The notes: generated by a model from the letters alone, not told the origin. A stretch of DNA of 64,000 bases from Magnetococcus marinus MC-1 (GCF_000014865.1 NC_008576.1:3005501-3069500), one strand, 5' to 3'. Shown: positions 28,238-38,737, counted from the stretch's first letter. Program-made: numbers and translations.

Positions 28238-28304
28238 GCTCGCTACCTTGACCACAGATTAAAAAAAACCACCCATGCCAGCCCCCAGAGGGAGAGACAA
28301 TGCC

Positions 28305-28739
28305 TCAGGACAGAGAAAGCCCCGCTGCCCTTTGCAAGGCGTCCAAGGGGAAATTAAAATCTATCATACCCTGGGTGATCTCGGCCAGATAGGCCGCATC
28401 AGGGGCTTGATAGGCCCCACCCCGCATACAATAAAACATCACCGGCAGGGGTTGGATGGGCTGTTCATAGAGGTGTGCCTCTACCGTTGTGTAGCGTTTA
28501 TCATACAGGGAGGGAAACTCCTCATACAGATCCAACGCCTTCTCGCAACCGGGGGTAATGCGGTAGAGCCCCCCATAGACATGACAACCCGGGGCGGGCT
28601 GCACATCGGCCCAGTAGCGGAAACAGAGCTGCCAATCCTGCAACAGGCACCACCCCACCGGCTGGGCCGCACCACAGCGTTGCGCCATATGGGCGCGGTT
28701 AAGGTTACTGCCGTAGGCCAGATAGTAGAAGGTGCGCAT
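28305..28739 (-). CDS. Gamma-glutamylcyclotransferase-like (AIG2/GGCT fold) protein
   Basis: A 144-residue cytoplasmic protein beginning MRTFYYLAYGSNLN, the diagnostic YGSN substrate-binding loop. VYGGLYRITPGCEKALDLYE and the acidic residue in EEFPSLYDKRYTTVEAHLYE match the GGCT fold, where a Glu acts as general acid/base. The family releases 5-oxoproline from gamma-glutamyl compounds; the exact substrate here is unknown. I start at 28739, where the family begins. The frame stays open to 28826, with another Met at 28769, but the extra residues have no family match. Confidence 0.85.
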   Translation of the reverse strand: MRTFYYLAYGSNLNRAHMAQRCGAAQPVGWCLLQDWQLCFRYWADVQPAPGCHVYGGLYRITPGCEKALDLYEEFPSLYDKRYTTVEAHLYEQPIQPLPVMFYCMRGGAYQAPDAAYLAEITQGMIDFNFPLDALQRAAGLSLS

Positions 28740-28870
28740 CTTCAAATCGGCTAAGGCGATGCCCAGCATAAAGCCATGGCCGCGCCTGAAGGTTGAAGGA
28801 TAGAGACCACAAAGGTGCAAACCCAACGGGATTAGCCAACGTGCACCGCATCTCTGCCAAAGGAGCCGCT

Positions 28871-30640
28871 CTAGTAGGTAAAATCTTTATCACGGGGCAA
28901 CCCCTCCAGCAACAAACGGTCAAAGCGGGCGGGTTGCACCGGCTCACTAAACAGATAACCCTGCCCCCAAGGACAGGCATGTTTTAGCAGAAAATCCAGA
29001 TGTTGGGGACGTTCAATACCCTCGGCCACAATGTCTAGGTTCAAACTTTTTGCCATAGAGAGGATGGCGCGGGTGAGGGAGGCACTGTTTTCATCCTGGT
29101 CCACATCCCGCACAAAGGCGCGATCTATTTTAAGAATATCAATCGGAAATTGCTTGAGATAGCTTAGGGACGAATAACCGGTGCCAAAATCGTCAATGGA
29201 GAGATGCACCCCCAATTTTTTTAATTGGAGCAGGGTTTCTGCCACTTTATGGTCATCTTCCATCAACAAGTGTTCCGTTAGCTCCAGATCCAACACCAGC
29301 TCTGGGGGGGCCTCTGCCATTAAACCTGCGATCAGCGGCACAAAATCAGGGGATTTAAACTGCCGCACCGAAACATTGACCGACAACCGAAACGCCCCCA
29401 TTTGCCGAGCCCACAAGGCCCCTTGCACAAAGGCAGACTGCAACACCATGGTGCCAATCTCTTGGATGGCCCCAGAATCCTCGGCAATAGGGATAAAGTG
29501 TTCGGGGGACATCTCACCCAGTCGGGCGCTGGTCCAGCGCAACAGCGTTTCAGCCCCAATAATTTGACGCCGCTGTAGATCCACCAAGGGTTGATAGACC
29601 AAACTTAGCTCACCCTGCACCCGCGCCTGACGCAGGTGTGATTCAATCTCAATACGGGTGCGGGCCACTTGGTCCAGCTCAGCGGTGTAAAAGCGTAGGC
29701 AGTTGCGGCCATCCTCTTTGGCTTGATACATGGCCCGATCCCCATGGCTAAACAGAACTTCGGGCGTTAAACCATTATCGGGATAGAGGGTCAGACCGAC
29801 ACTGGCGGTCACCACCAGTTGGTGATCTTCATACGCCAGGGGTTGGCGTAGCACATCCAACATTTTTTCGGCAACCATCAATGCTTGGGCGGGCTCGTGC
29901 AACTGTTGCAGGATCGCCACAAACTTATCCCCCCCGGCTCTCGCCAGGGTATCTTCACTGCGGATGCACCCTTTTAAGCGCTGCGTTACCTGTTTGAGCA
30001 GGTCATCCCCCTGGCTATGCCCCACAAAATCATTGACCTGCTTAAAGCGATCTAGGTCCAGGCAAATCAACCCCACCCGTGCTCGGCCCCGTTGGGCACG
30101 AAAAATGGCCTGCCCCAAACGGTCCAGCATAATGGTGCGGTTGGGCAGCCCGGTAAGGGTATCAAAATTGGCTTGTTGAAGAATGGCCTCTTCATGATCC
30201 TTGCGAATATGGACATCACGGATTATTAAAACACCATAGCGCTGCCCTTGCAGGGTGACGCAGCGCAGGCTCACCTCGACCGGACACCGGGCATGATCTT
30301 GCAGGTCGAGGCTGCTCTCTATGTTGACAGGCCGGTCCTCGTCCGAAAGCCCTCCCTCTCCGTAAAGATCCCATATGCGCTGCACAAGGGCTTTGCCTAA
30401 CCGTTTGGCCATCTCATGCTGGACATTTTCTGCTGGATTTAGGCTCAATTTTTGACGGGCCAAGCCATTGGCGTCCACAAACGGCAGGTTTGGCTGCATG
30501 CGCACCAAAAGGATCATATCGGGGGCTTGATCCAGCAGGGCACGAAACAGCTCCAATTGCTGTCGTGAGGCGCCCTCTACCTGGATCGCATCCAGGGATT
30601 GCGGCACACCTTGCTGGGTTTGGGCAGACCCCCTCTTCAT
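28871..30640 (-). CDS. Cytoplasmic PAS-like/GGDEF/EAL protein
   Basis: A 589-residue protein without TM helices. A PAS-like N-terminus (about 25-148: LLDQAPDMILLVRMQPNLPFVDANG) precedes GGDEF (about 155-320, FDTLTGLPNR, DLDRFKQVND) and EAL (about 330-580). The GGDEF signature is GGDKF (236-240), with Lys at the usual Glu, so cyclase activity is doubtful. The EAL part keeps QPLVDL, E364 in AETLLRW, VNVSVRQF, LELTEH, IDDFGTGYSSLSYLK, LKIDRAFV, VAEGIE and QGYLFSEP, so phosphodiesterase activity is likely. ATG at 30640 follows GAGAGGT at good spacing; the frame is open to 30769. Confidence 0.92.
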   Translation of the reverse strand: MKRGSAQTQQGVPQSLDAIQVEGASRQQLELFRALLDQAPDMILLVRMQPNLPFVDANGLARQKLSLNPAENVQHEMAKRLGKALVQRIWDLYGEGGLSDEDRPVNIESSLDLQDHARCPVEVSLRCVTLQGQRYGVLIIRDVHIRKDHEEAILQQANFDTLTGLPNRTIMLDRLGQAIFRAQRGRARVGLICLDLDRFKQVNDFVGHSQGDDLLKQVTQRLKGCIRSEDTLARAGGDKFVAILQQLHEPAQALMVAEKMLDVLRQPLAYEDHQLVVTASVGLTLYPDNGLTPEVLFSHGDRAMYQAKEDGRNCLRFYTAELDQVARTRIEIESHLRQARVQGELSLVYQPLVDLQRRQIIGAETLLRWTSARLGEMSPEHFIPIAEDSGAIQEIGTMVLQSAFVQGALWARQMGAFRLSVNVSVRQFKSPDFVPLIAGLMAEAPPELVLDLELTEHLLMEDDHKVAETLLQLKKLGVHLSIDDFGTGYSSLSYLKQFPIDILKIDRAFVRDVDQDENSASLTRAILSMAKSLNLDIVAEGIERPQHLDFLLKHACPWGQGYLFSEPVQPARFDRLLLEGLPRDKDFTY

Positions 30641-31277
30641 GGGCAGACCTCTCAGACGCTTGCTGTTATGGTATTTCCTGGCCCATTTAGGGCCTTGCCG
30701 GATTATTTTACCGTTCAGATGTGTGTGTTTGGCACCCGTTAGCGGGCATCTCACACCCTGCCTCCACAAACGCGAGGGGGGCCGTTACTCAGGATTAAGC
30801 CTGTGCCAACGCTTGGGGGGGGGGCCTCAAAACACCGCCATCTCTTGATGGAGGATGCACCTTAAGCTGACCGGGGCAAGGTTATCTTACCTGGACAAAC
30901 CACCCAAGTTCCGCGCTGGCTTGACCTAAGGCGTCTCTACGGCAAATTTGCGGTTTATCCCAAAACCACCAAGCCTACCTTAGCCCCGGTTTAAACCCAG
31001 GGGGATAGCGGCCACACTGAGTGACTTGCTGCCCTGCTTTGGCATATCATTTATATCTCTCTATACGGTTAGCTTCATAGAATAGAAATTCAGGCTATTT
31101 GTCCACTATAAAGAGACCAAACCCGCTGAGATTACCCTTGTTTAGTCTGAGACAACGCCTTTCTTACCCGCTTTATTTTAATCCCTAACGCAGAGACAGA
31201 ACGCATACCCGAAGTGGGGATATGGCCCGTTTTTGCAGTCACCACCTATCGTCGAGCGTCCCTATTGAGTTCGTCAA

Positions 31278-31367
31278 TCATTTTGCGGCAGCCGCCTGTG
31301 TTAATCCCCGTTCTAGCATCTGCTTAACGGCTTCAGCTCGAAACGCTGGTGCGCAAAATGGTTCCTT
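31278..31367 (-). pseudogene. Remnant of an IS3-type OrfA (transposase N-terminus)
   Basis: The minus strand reads KEPFCAPAFRAEAVKQMLER then GLTQAAAAK before a stop. This is close to the usual opening of IS3-family OrfA proteins (x-F-x-x-E-F-R-x-E-A-V-x-L-x-x-x-x-G-x-S-x-x-x-V-A). The helix-turn-helix is cut off by the stop, no start codon is in place and no OrfB follows, so this is a decayed fragment. The match is short, so chance is not excluded. Confidence 0.45.
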
Positions 31368-31507
31368 TGATTGATCATCCTCCCTCTCGCTCGCATAGCA
31401 AGCGGGAATATCTGCTTACATCAGGCTAAGTGTTCATACATAAGATCTGGGTAGTAAATTCCCATTTAGACTAATGCTATTCCATTTTCTAATACCTTGC
31501 ATAACCC

Positions 31508-31584
31508 TATGACAGCCACGCATCTCGGAAGCCATCTAGAAAAATCTGGCTTTAAGAACCCCTCCTGTTATGACAATCACGCAT
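31508..31584. repeat. Degenerate direct repeat, 61-bp spacing
   Basis: TATGACAGCCACGCAT (31508-31523) and TATGACAATCACGCAT (31569-31584) differ at two of 16 positions. They may be regulator sites or relics of a mobile element. Confidence 0.4.
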
Positions 31585-31610
31585 ACCAATAGGGCCTTCA
31601 CCCCACTCAT

Positions 31611-31633
31611 GTTAACGCATTGGGCGCGTTAAC
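31611..31633. repeat. Perfect inverted repeat with 8-bp arms
   Basis: GTTAACGC, seven bases, GCGTTAAC. No T-tract follows on either strand, so an operator-like binding site is more likely than a terminator. Confidence 0.45.
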
Positions 31634-32222
31634 AACAAACACTCTTTAGGTGTTAGATGGCGCGTTTGCACACGCTTTCAGCACCTATTTCACATACCTT
31701 TGCCAAATTCATAAGCCACTCTTTTGGCGAAAAAAACACAAATTTCTTTCACGTAAAACCGTATTTACATGATTTTTTAAGATTTTTTAAAATAAGCCTA
31801 TTGATCGCACCGACATATTTAGCCGATGAATGGTTGAACAATGAACGCTAAGGACTAGTATTCTGTTTTTTTGGTATTAGCCATAGTAATATTAAATTGA
31901 CTTACTAATCCTATCATGGTACCTATGCATCACCTATATGACGCATGCAGCCCTACGGCGATTTAGCGCTGCGTGAAAATTTGAAACCATGGGGTGCCGT
32001 ACACATCACCCTCATAACATAAAAATCCACCCTATTTCTTTAGGTTAATAAACACTCATAATGTGCAAGCATTTGACTTTAAAAGGGGTTATTTGTGTTG
32101 GGAAAGCACCTCCATGCAGAGGATAACAAGCGCAACTCAGCACCTCATCAGCAGAGCACAAAATTTCTGCCTTTTTTCTCTCTCAAGGGCTCATGTTCCA
32201 TCTTTTTCAACAGGATCATGTC

Positions 32223-34247
32223 ATGATCAAACTCAACTCTCTTGATAAAAAAATTATGCTTGGCGTTGGTTTGGTGGGATTTTTTGCCCTATTAAGCATG
32301 GGGGGCTTTGCCATTTATAAAATGGAGAAAGCTGTGCTGTTTGAAAATACAATGGGCGTCAACAAGCTTACCTCTGGTGTGATCAATGGGCTGGAGAGCA
32401 TCATGCTCTCTGGCAACTCCGAGCTGGCAAGGGACCTAGCCCAAAGACTTAGTAAAATGGAGGATGTAAGGAGTTTCCGGATCTTACGCTTAGATGGTCA
32501 AGAAGCCTTTGTTGAGGGGCAAGAAGCCCCAGAAGATGCCGAGACGGGCTGGGTGGGATTTCGACATTTTGATGCGACCAAAGTGAGTCCTCTTTTTGCG
32601 TCGGCCGTTGAAAACAAACAAGAGGTTAGCTTTGATCACACCGATGCCGATGGGGGCCGGCAACGGAGTTATCTCGTGCCCATCCTAAATAAGGAGCCCT
32701 GCCAGGCTTGCCATGGAGACCAGCACGATGTGCGTGGCGTCTTAAAGATCACCGTCTCTACGGAAGAGATGATCAGTAATATTTCGCAAACTCGATTAGA
32801 TCTCGCTCTTATGCTTACTATAAGTATTATTTTATTTTTAGTATTACTTAAATATATCCTTAAATTTTTAATTATTAACCCCGTTAATACCGTCAAAGCA
32901 AAAATGCGCGATTTTGCTGAGGGTGAAAACCCCGACCTTACGCAAAAACTCGACTTCACCTCCAATGATGAGATTGGAGAACTGGTTTACTGGTTTAATC
33001 AATTTCTTGGGGTGATCAGTGAAATTGTTGAAAATGTCAAAGGCAGTGCGGTCACTCTTGATCAGCTTGCGTTGATATTAAATCAAGCATCCGAACATAT
33101 GAGTGCGGGGATTGATAGTGTGCAAACGCAAACGATCTCCTCAACCGGTCTCACAGAAACCATGCGCGTACAGATGGAAGATGTATCCAGAGCGACGATG
33201 GGTATTGTTGCCCTGCTCGAATCCAGCGTGGAACGCGTGACAGATGTCAATCAAAGCATGGTGACAATCGCGGCGGCGGCTGAGGAGGCCAATACAAACC
33301 TACGGCATGTTGCAGACAGTTCAGACTCCATGAGCCAAAACATGTCACAGATTAAAGAGGCGGCCAACCGGAGCAATGAAAATTTCGATATTATCGCCTC
33401 TTCCGTCACCTCCTTAGGGGACTCTTTTCAAAAAGTACGATCCCGTTGTAAAAACGCCCTTCATGACGCCGGTCAAGCCGTTGAACTCTCACTAGAGACC
33501 TCTCAACTGGTTCAGCATCTTGAAGAAGCGACAGAGACCATCAGCAGAACAGTCGGGGAAATTCGTCAAATTGCGGATCAAACCAATATGCTGGCATTGA
33601 ATGCATCCATTGAAGCTGCGGGAGCGGGTCAAGCAGGACTCGGGTTTGCTGTGGTTGCAAATGAAGTAAAACAACTGGCTAGCCGCACGGCTCAAGCCAC
33701 CGTTAGCATTACAAAGGACACCAAAAGCATTCAGGAAAGAACAAAAAAGGCGATCCAAGCGACAGAACGGGTCGCAGAGATGATCCAAGCGTTGGGTGAC
33801 AGCAATCGTAAAATCACCGACTCAGTTGATGAGCAAAACCAAGCTCTCGACGAAATTAGCCTTGCCATCTCGCAATCTGCCAAAGAGACCATCGCGGTTA
33901 CGAACAGCATCAATGCCACCTCCGAGGGTATTTCAGAAACCGCAAGGAATGTGAATGAAATTTCATATGGGATGGATGAGGTAACACGCAGCGTGGCCAT
34001 TATAAGCTCTCATGTCAATGACTTAGCTAACGCCGTCAAGAATGGCGCAAGGCAAGGAAAAGATTCCATTGGAACCGTCATGGAAGTGGCAAAATCCTCT
34101 CAGATGATTGTGGAAGCGATGGAGGCAGGCATGCAATCCGCTGAGGGTATCCAAGTACTTAGTAACTCAGTACGCCAACATGCCAAAACCCTCTCTGACC
34201 TTGGCAAAACACTGAACAATCAGTTAGCCCGCTTTATTTGTGGTTAA
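32223..34247 (+). CDS. Methyl-accepting chemotaxis protein with periplasmic CxxCH haem motif
   Basis: A 674-residue chemoreceptor. TM1 at about 12-33, a periplasmic domain to about 190, TM2 at about 193-218, HAMP, then a long signalling coiled coil. The periplasmic domain contains PCQACHG (C160, C163, H164), a c-type haem attachment motif, followed by [10 protein letters not shown]. This layout resembles the Tll0287-like/DUF3365 or Geobacter haem-PAS sensors, which suggests a redox or gas sensor. The hairpin tip is [20 protein letters not shown]: Gly replaces the Arg that in Tsr (R388) makes trimer contacts. No CheR-docking pentapeptide is seen. ATG at 32223 has AGGA eight bases upstream; ATG at 32193 is less likely. 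Confidence 0.92.
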   Translation: MIKLNSLDKKIMLGVGLVGFFALLSMGGFAIYKMEKAVLFENTMGVNKLTSGVINGLESIMLSGNSELARDLAQRLSKMEDVRSFRILRLDGQEAFVEGQEAPEDAETGWVGFRHFDATKVSPLFASAVENKQEVSFDHTDADGGRQRSYLVPILNKEPCQACHGDQHDVRGVLKITVSTEEMISNISQTRLDLALMLTISIILFLVLLKYILKFLIINPVNTVKAKMRDFAEGENPDLTQKLDFTSNDEIGELVYWFNQFLGVISEIVENVKGSAVTLDQLALILNQASEHMSAGIDSVQTQTISSTGLTETMRVQMEDVSRATMGIVALLESSVERVTDVNQSMVTIAAAAEEANTNLRHVADSSDSMSQNMSQIKEAANRSNENFDIIASSVTSLGDSFQKVRSRCKNALHDAGQAVELSLETSQLVQHLEEATETISRTVGEIRQIADQTNMLALNASIEAAGAGQAGLGFAVVANEVKQLASRTAQATVSITKDTKSIQERTKKAIQATERVAEMIQALGDSNRKITDSVDEQNQALDEISLAISQSAKETIAVTNSINATSEGISETARNVNEISYGMDEVTRSVAIISSHVNDLANAVKNGARQGKDSIGTVMEVAKSSQMIVEAMEAGMQSAEGIQVLSNSVRQHAKTLSDLGKTLNNQLARFICG

Positions 34248-34456
34248 AGTGAAACAATCAACCCTTACGAAAAATCGTCTCCACCATAGGATGAATGGCG
34301 GATAAATAAACAGGGGCGAAGTAAAACGGATCGCTTTAAACATAACAATCGACAGGGATGGATGTTAAATATTTTTAAAAACAGTAAAAAATATTAATGG
34401 GGTTCAATCACGTTCGTCTGGGGTTTCAGGATTGCTTTTAGCTTGTGGGGAGTGCC

Positions 34457-36820
34457 ATGTCTGCTCTGTTTTTAAAGCTCAATATACGCACACGCATCTG
34501 GTTATTGATCGTGTTGGCGGTGGTTATCTTTTGGCTGAGTGGTCTAACCTTTTTGTTGGATCAAGACAAAGCCTTAATGCACTCCAGACAGCAGAAAACG
34601 CAGCAGTTGGTCGAAACCGCCCATAGTGTGTTGGTGGATTTTTACCAAAAGGTGCAGGATGGCAAAATAACCGAAGAGGCCGCTAAAAAACACGCTATAG
34701 AAGTGTTAAAAGGTTTGCGTTATAACAAAAACGACTATTTCTGGGTTAACGATTATCACGCCGTGATGGTGATGCACCCCATCAAACCCGCCTTGGATGG
34801 AAAGGATCTTGCCAATTTTGAAGATAAGGGGGGCAAGAAAATCTTCACCGAATTTGCCAAGGTCGCCAAAGAGCAGGGTGAAGGTTTTGTGGAGTATCTA
34901 TGGCCAAAGCCAAACTTTGAAGCACCGGTGGAGAAGCTCTCTTTTGTTAAAGGGTTTAAACCTTGGGGCTGGGTGGTTGGCTCGGGCATCTATATTGATG
35001 ATGTGCGGGCGGCCTTTTGGCATAATGCCTGGGCATTGACCCTGCGTTTTCTGTTTGTGACGGTGATTTTGGTGGGGTTGGCGTCGCTGGTGGCGCGTAG
35101 CATTACCAAACCCTTGGGGCTGCTGTTTGAGGGGATTCAAGACGCCGTCTCGGGTAAGTTGCTCCAGCGTATTCCTATCCCCGTTGTCAAAGATGATGTG
35201 TTGGAGTTGGGTGAAAAAATTAATGCCATGACCGATGGATTGGCCCATAACGTCTGGAGCAGCACCCTGCACTCCGAGAGTATTCGCTCCTGCGTGACCG
35301 AGTTTGGTGAGGTGTTGGAGAGTTTAACCAAAGATACCAGCGATGCTAAACTCATCGGCTCTAACGTCAAACGCGAGCAAGAAAACCTTAACCAAGAGAT
35401 GACAGCGATTCACCATGCGGTGACCCTAGCAACGGATAACTTGGATCGCATAGGCCAGTCGTCAGAAAATCTTTCCAGCATGATTCAGGGTATGGCGGAT
35501 GCCTCCATGGAGACCTCCGCCGCCGTTAACACCGTGGCTTCTGCGGCCGAGGAGATGACCGCCAACGTCACTCAAGTCAACGGTAACTTGGCGCAGGTGA
35601 GCCATGAGGTCGGTTCGGTTTCGGGCTCCATTGCGGATATGGCCGAGGCGTTGGATGAGATCTATCGGCGCTGCTATCGTGCCAACCAGCGCTCGGGGCA
35701 GGCTACAGAGCAGGCCAATAACACCCTAAAGGTGACCGAGCAGCTCTCCCATTCGGCGGTGGAGATTGGACGCGCCATTGAGGTGATTAATAATATTGCC
35801 GAACAAACCAATATGTTGGCCCTTAATGCCTCCATTGAGGCCGCTGGGGCAGGCGAGGCGGGTAAGGGCTTTGCGGTGGTGGCCAACGAGGTTAAAGAGT
35901 TGGCCAGTCAAACCGCCGAAGCCACCCAGATGATCGCCAACCAGGTGCAGGAGATCCAGGATCATACCCGCCAAGCTACGCGAGCTGTGGATGGTATTAC
36001 GGAGATGATTAAGGATCTCAACAACTCCAACAGTGAGATCAGTGATCTAGTGGAGGAGCGTAAACTGTCGGTGCAGGAGATCAATCTCTCCATCCGACAT
36101 GTTTCCGAGGCAGCCCAGGCGGTTACGTTAAATGCCCAGGAGTTGGGGCAGGCCATTAGTGAAATTGCGCAAGCCGCCGCCGCCGCCGCTTCGCAGACCG
36201 ATAGCATGGTTGATGCCACCAACCGTAGCATGGAGGCCGCGACAGCGACGGTGCAGCAAGGCCACGATGCCCGTGGGGCCATGGAGAAGATTCAGCTCTC
36301 CACCGATCAAGCAGAAACCTATTCCAGCCGGGTGGATGATGAAGCCAAGGCGCTGTTTCAATTGGTCTCTTATCTGGAAGGCTCGACCAACTATTTCCAC
36401 AGTCTGCTCCAGGTGATCCAGAGTACCGCCAAGGATATGGGCAAACGGGAAGCGATGCAGGCTGGGGAACCCCCGTTTGATATCTTTATGATTAAATCGG
36501 CCCATTTGGCGTGGCTTAACCGGTTGGAAAAAATGATGCGGGGCCGGGTGCAGCTAAAGCCCGAAGAGGTCGCCAGCGAGCGTCAGTGTGCGTTTGGTAA
36601 ATGGTACTACAGTGAGGGCACGGCCAAATTTGGCGAGAACCCCATTTTTCAATCCATTGAGCCAGAGCATATGAAAGTCCACCAAATGGCCCGCGAGGTG
36701 GCCGAGATGGTGGCGCGGGGCGAGGTGGAGAATGTGCGGGCATTGATCGAAAAGTTTGATGTGACCAAGGATATTCTGTTTGCACGGCTGGATGCGCTCT
36801 ACTTGAGCCAATGGAAATAG
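34457..36820 (+). CDS. Methyl-accepting chemotaxis protein, single Cache, C-terminal CZB domain
   Basis: A 787-residue chemoreceptor. TM1 at about 11-35; the periplasmic single-Cache domain has [20 protein letters not shown] and [16 protein letters not shown], typical of small organic acid or amino acid sensors; TM2 at about 195-215; HAMP; signalling coiled coil with hairpin tip [20 protein letters not shown] (Gly in place of the usual Arg). A C-terminal CZB zinc-binding domain has H683 in HLAW, C711 in CAFGKWYY, and H738/H742 in EHMKVH. CZB domains sense zinc or hypochlorite in other receptors. GGGGAG lies five bases before ATG 34457; GTG at 34445 is in frame but less likely. 209 bases after the haem-type receptor. 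Confidence 0.93.
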   Translation: MSALFLKLNIRTRIWLLIVLAVVIFWLSGLTFLLDQDKALMHSRQQKTQQLVETAHSVLVDFYQKVQDGKITEEAAKKHAIEVLKGLRYNKNDYFWVNDYHAVMVMHPIKPALDGKDLANFEDKGGKKIFTEFAKVAKEQGEGFVEYLWPKPNFEAPVEKLSFVKGFKPWGWVVGSGIYIDDVRAAFWHNAWALTLRFLFVTVILVGLASLVARSITKPLGLLFEGIQDAVSGKLLQRIPIPVVKDDVLELGEKINAMTDGLAHNVWSSTLHSESIRSCVTEFGEVLESLTKDTSDAKLIGSNVKREQENLNQEMTAIHHAVTLATDNLDRIGQSSENLSSMIQGMADASMETSAAVNTVASAAEEMTANVTQVNGNLAQVSHEVGSVSGSIADMAEALDEIYRRCYRANQRSGQATEQANNTLKVTEQLSHSAVEIGRAIEVINNIAEQTNMLALNASIEAAGAGEAGKGFAVVANEVKELASQTAEATQMIANQVQEIQDHTRQATRAVDGITEMIKDLNNSNSEISDLVEERKLSVQEINLSIRHVSEAAQAVTLNAQELGQAISEIAQAAAAAASQTDSMVDATNRSMEAATATVQQGHDARGAMEKIQLSTDQAETYSSRVDDEAKALFQLVSYLEGSTNYFHSLLQVIQSTAKDMGKREAMQAGEPPFDIFMIKSAHLAWLNRLEKMMRGRVQLKPEEVASERQCAFGKWYYSEGTAKFGENPIFQSIEPEHMKVHQMAREVAEMVARGEVENVRALIEKFDVTKDILFARLDALYLSQWK

Positions 36821-37116
36821 CTTGCACCCGTTAACAGTGCGGTGAGGGTAATGGGGTCGAGAGGCCGGTTAAGTGGGCCATTCCCCCCTAGAGCAGAATG
36901 GTTCTTAAAAATAACATTGTCTCGTCATGTGTTAAGAGGCTCCTATAAAAAAGCCTCAAGGCCCTAATTTAATAAGGCATTCAGTACGCACGATCTCTAG
37001 CAGGGGGCGATGATTGCGCATATTCATCTCATCCTTCCCCCCATAACGCACATTTTATGTCAAACCGGCACCCCGTAGGATTCTTGCGCCCCGCGCCTGC
37101 GCCCGTTTGTTTGGGC

Positions 37117-38673
37117 TTAACAACCCTGGCTGCGCGCCTGTATGATGTTGTTGATCTCCTCCATGAGCCGTCTTTTTTGGATGGGCTTAGAGAGAAATTG
37201 AGTACACCCCGCCGCTTTGGCCTCCGCCACAGCATCGGCCATGGCATGGGCGGTCAGGGCAACGATGGGCAGGGTCGCCCGCCCCTCCTCCTGCTCCCAA
37301 CAGCGGATTTGTCGGGTGGCTGCATAACCATCCATGACAGGCATCTGCACATCCATCAAAATAAGATCAAACGCTCCCTGCCGGTAGCAGGTCAGCGCCT
37401 CTTGTCCGTCCCTGGCAAAGGTAAGTTCATGACCGCTCTCTTTAAAATAGTGTTTCAATAAAAGCGCATTGTCTTCGGCATCCTCCGCAACCAAAATCGA
37501 CAACCGCGGCAATGCCTGCATGGTAGCAGGGTCCGGTTCGGCCTTTACAACCGGTTGCTGTTGAGGCTGCGACACCTGCTCAAAAGGAATCACCACCGTA
37601 AAGGTAGTGCCCTGCCCTTGCTGGCTCTGCAAACGCAACGTACCGTGCATGAGCTCTACCAACTGACGGGTAATATGCAAACCCAAACCCAGCCCGCCAT
37701 AGCGCCGTGTTAGGGAGACATCCGATTGGCTAAAGGCATCAAAAATACGTGCTTGGTCCCCCGCGCCAATGCCAATCCCGGTATCCCGCACCACAAAACA
37801 GACCCCCTTAGGATGCGTCTCTAACAGCATGGAGACCGAACCCTCATGGGTAAATTTCACCCCATTACCACATAGGTTCAACAATACCTGGGTTATACGG
37901 TGCCGATCCCCCACCAACTGCTCAGCAAGCCCGCTCTGACAGGTTATGTTAAAGCCAATCCCCTTGGCGCTGGCCTGCGCACCCACCACGGCTTGCACCA
38001 CCGCCACCACGTCCGCCAAATAAAAAGGTGCGAGCGTCAGCGTAAAGGCGCCTCGCTCCATATCACACACATCCAAAACATCATCAAGCAGGATAAGCAA
38101 ATCCTCACCAGCACGCTTTTGGGTCGCCACATACTCCTGCTGTTTGTCGGTTAATTGCGTGAGCGTCAGCAGCTCGTTCATACCCATAATGGCATTCATC
38201 GGCGTGCGTATCTCGTGACTGACCATGGCTAAAAAGGCGTTTTTGGCCTGATTAGCGGCCTCGGCCCGCTCCTTTTGCAGGCGCATTTTTGATTCATTAA
38301 TGGCGGTCAGATGGATCTTAATGCGTGCCTTAACAATCGGCGGGCTGATGGGTTTGGCAATATAGTCCACCGCCCCCAGCTCCAGCCCATACGCTTCATC
38401 CTCCACCGAGCTCTTAACCGTTAAAAAAATCACCGGAATATCACAGGTCTGTGGATCCGCCTTTAAACGGCGGCACACCTCGTAGCCATCCATCTCCGGC
38501 ATCACAATATCCAACAAAATTAAGTCTGGCCTAGGCTCGCTTTGTACCAGTGCCAACGCCCGCTCACCATTTTTTGCCACACATAGGGCGTGATCTCCAT
38601 TAAGAATGGCAACCAGATGGTCAATGGTGGCCCGCTCATCATCCACCACCAATATTTTATCTTTTCTGGTCAT
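37117..38673 (-). CDS. Soluble REC-histidine kinase-REC protein
   Basis: A 518-residue cytoplasmic phosphorelay protein. N-terminal receiver (D55 in LILLDIVMPEMDG, Lys in AKPI), short coiled coil, HisKA with H153 (MVSHEIRTPMN), HATPase_c (LLNLCGNGVKF, DTGIGIG, GGLGLGLHI), a Gln/Pro linker, and a second receiver (D441 in LILMDVQMPVMDG, SKPI). There is no sensor or membrane segment, so input probably arrives through the first receiver. It begins 65 bases after the giant triple-binding-domain kinase on the same strand, whose Hpt domain could phosphorylate it (inference). GGAGAGG directly precedes ATG 38673. Confidence 0.93.
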   Translation of the reverse strand: MTRKDKILVVDDERATIDHLVAILNGDHALCVAKNGERALALVQSEPRPDLILLDIVMPEMDGYEVCRRLKADPQTCDIPVIFLTVKSSVEDEAYGLELGAVDYIAKPISPPIVKARIKIHLTAINESKMRLQKERAEAANQAKNAFLAMVSHEIRTPMNAIMGMNELLTLTQLTDKQQEYVATQKRAGEDLLILLDDVLDVCDMERGAFTLTLAPFYLADVVAVVQAVVGAQASAKGIGFNITCQSGLAEQLVGDRHRITQVLLNLCGNGVKFTHEGSVSMLLETHPKGVCFVVRDTGIGIGAGDQARIFDAFSQSDVSLTRRYGGLGLGLHITRQLVELMHGTLRLQSQQGQGTTFTVVIPFEQVSQPQQQPVVKAEPDPATMQALPRLSILVAEDAEDNALLLKHYFKESGHELTFARDGQEALTCYRQGAFDLILMDVQMPVMDGYAATRQIRCWEQEEGRATLPIVALTAHAMADAVAEAKAAGCTQFLSKPIQKRRLMEEINNIIQARSQGC

Positions 38674-38737
38674 CACCCTCTCCTATGCGCATGGTAGCAA
38701 CCACGCAGAGCAGCCCCTGCAAGGCAAGCCTTCCCGC

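Larger units (their letters stand above)
30641..32222. other. Gene-poor 1.58-kb region
   Basis: No intact gene is supported. The part after about 31000 is clearly more AT-rich than the flanks. It contains a run of ten G residues (30815-30824), a decayed IS3-type transposase fragment (31278-31367), a degenerate direct repeat (31508-31584) and a perfect inverted repeat (31611-31633). The last 200 bases probably hold the promoter of the haem-type chemoreceptor. Short ORFs such as 31657-31851 have no recognisable character. Confidence 0.6.

Noticed and set aside
31657-31851. 64-codon plus-strand ORF in the gene-poor region
   Set aside because: Atypical composition, no ribosome site and no recognisable motif.
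36936-36957. GAGGCT/AGCCTC inverted repeat after the CZB-type receptor
   Set aside because: Six-bp arms and no T-tract on the plus strand; too weak to call a terminator.
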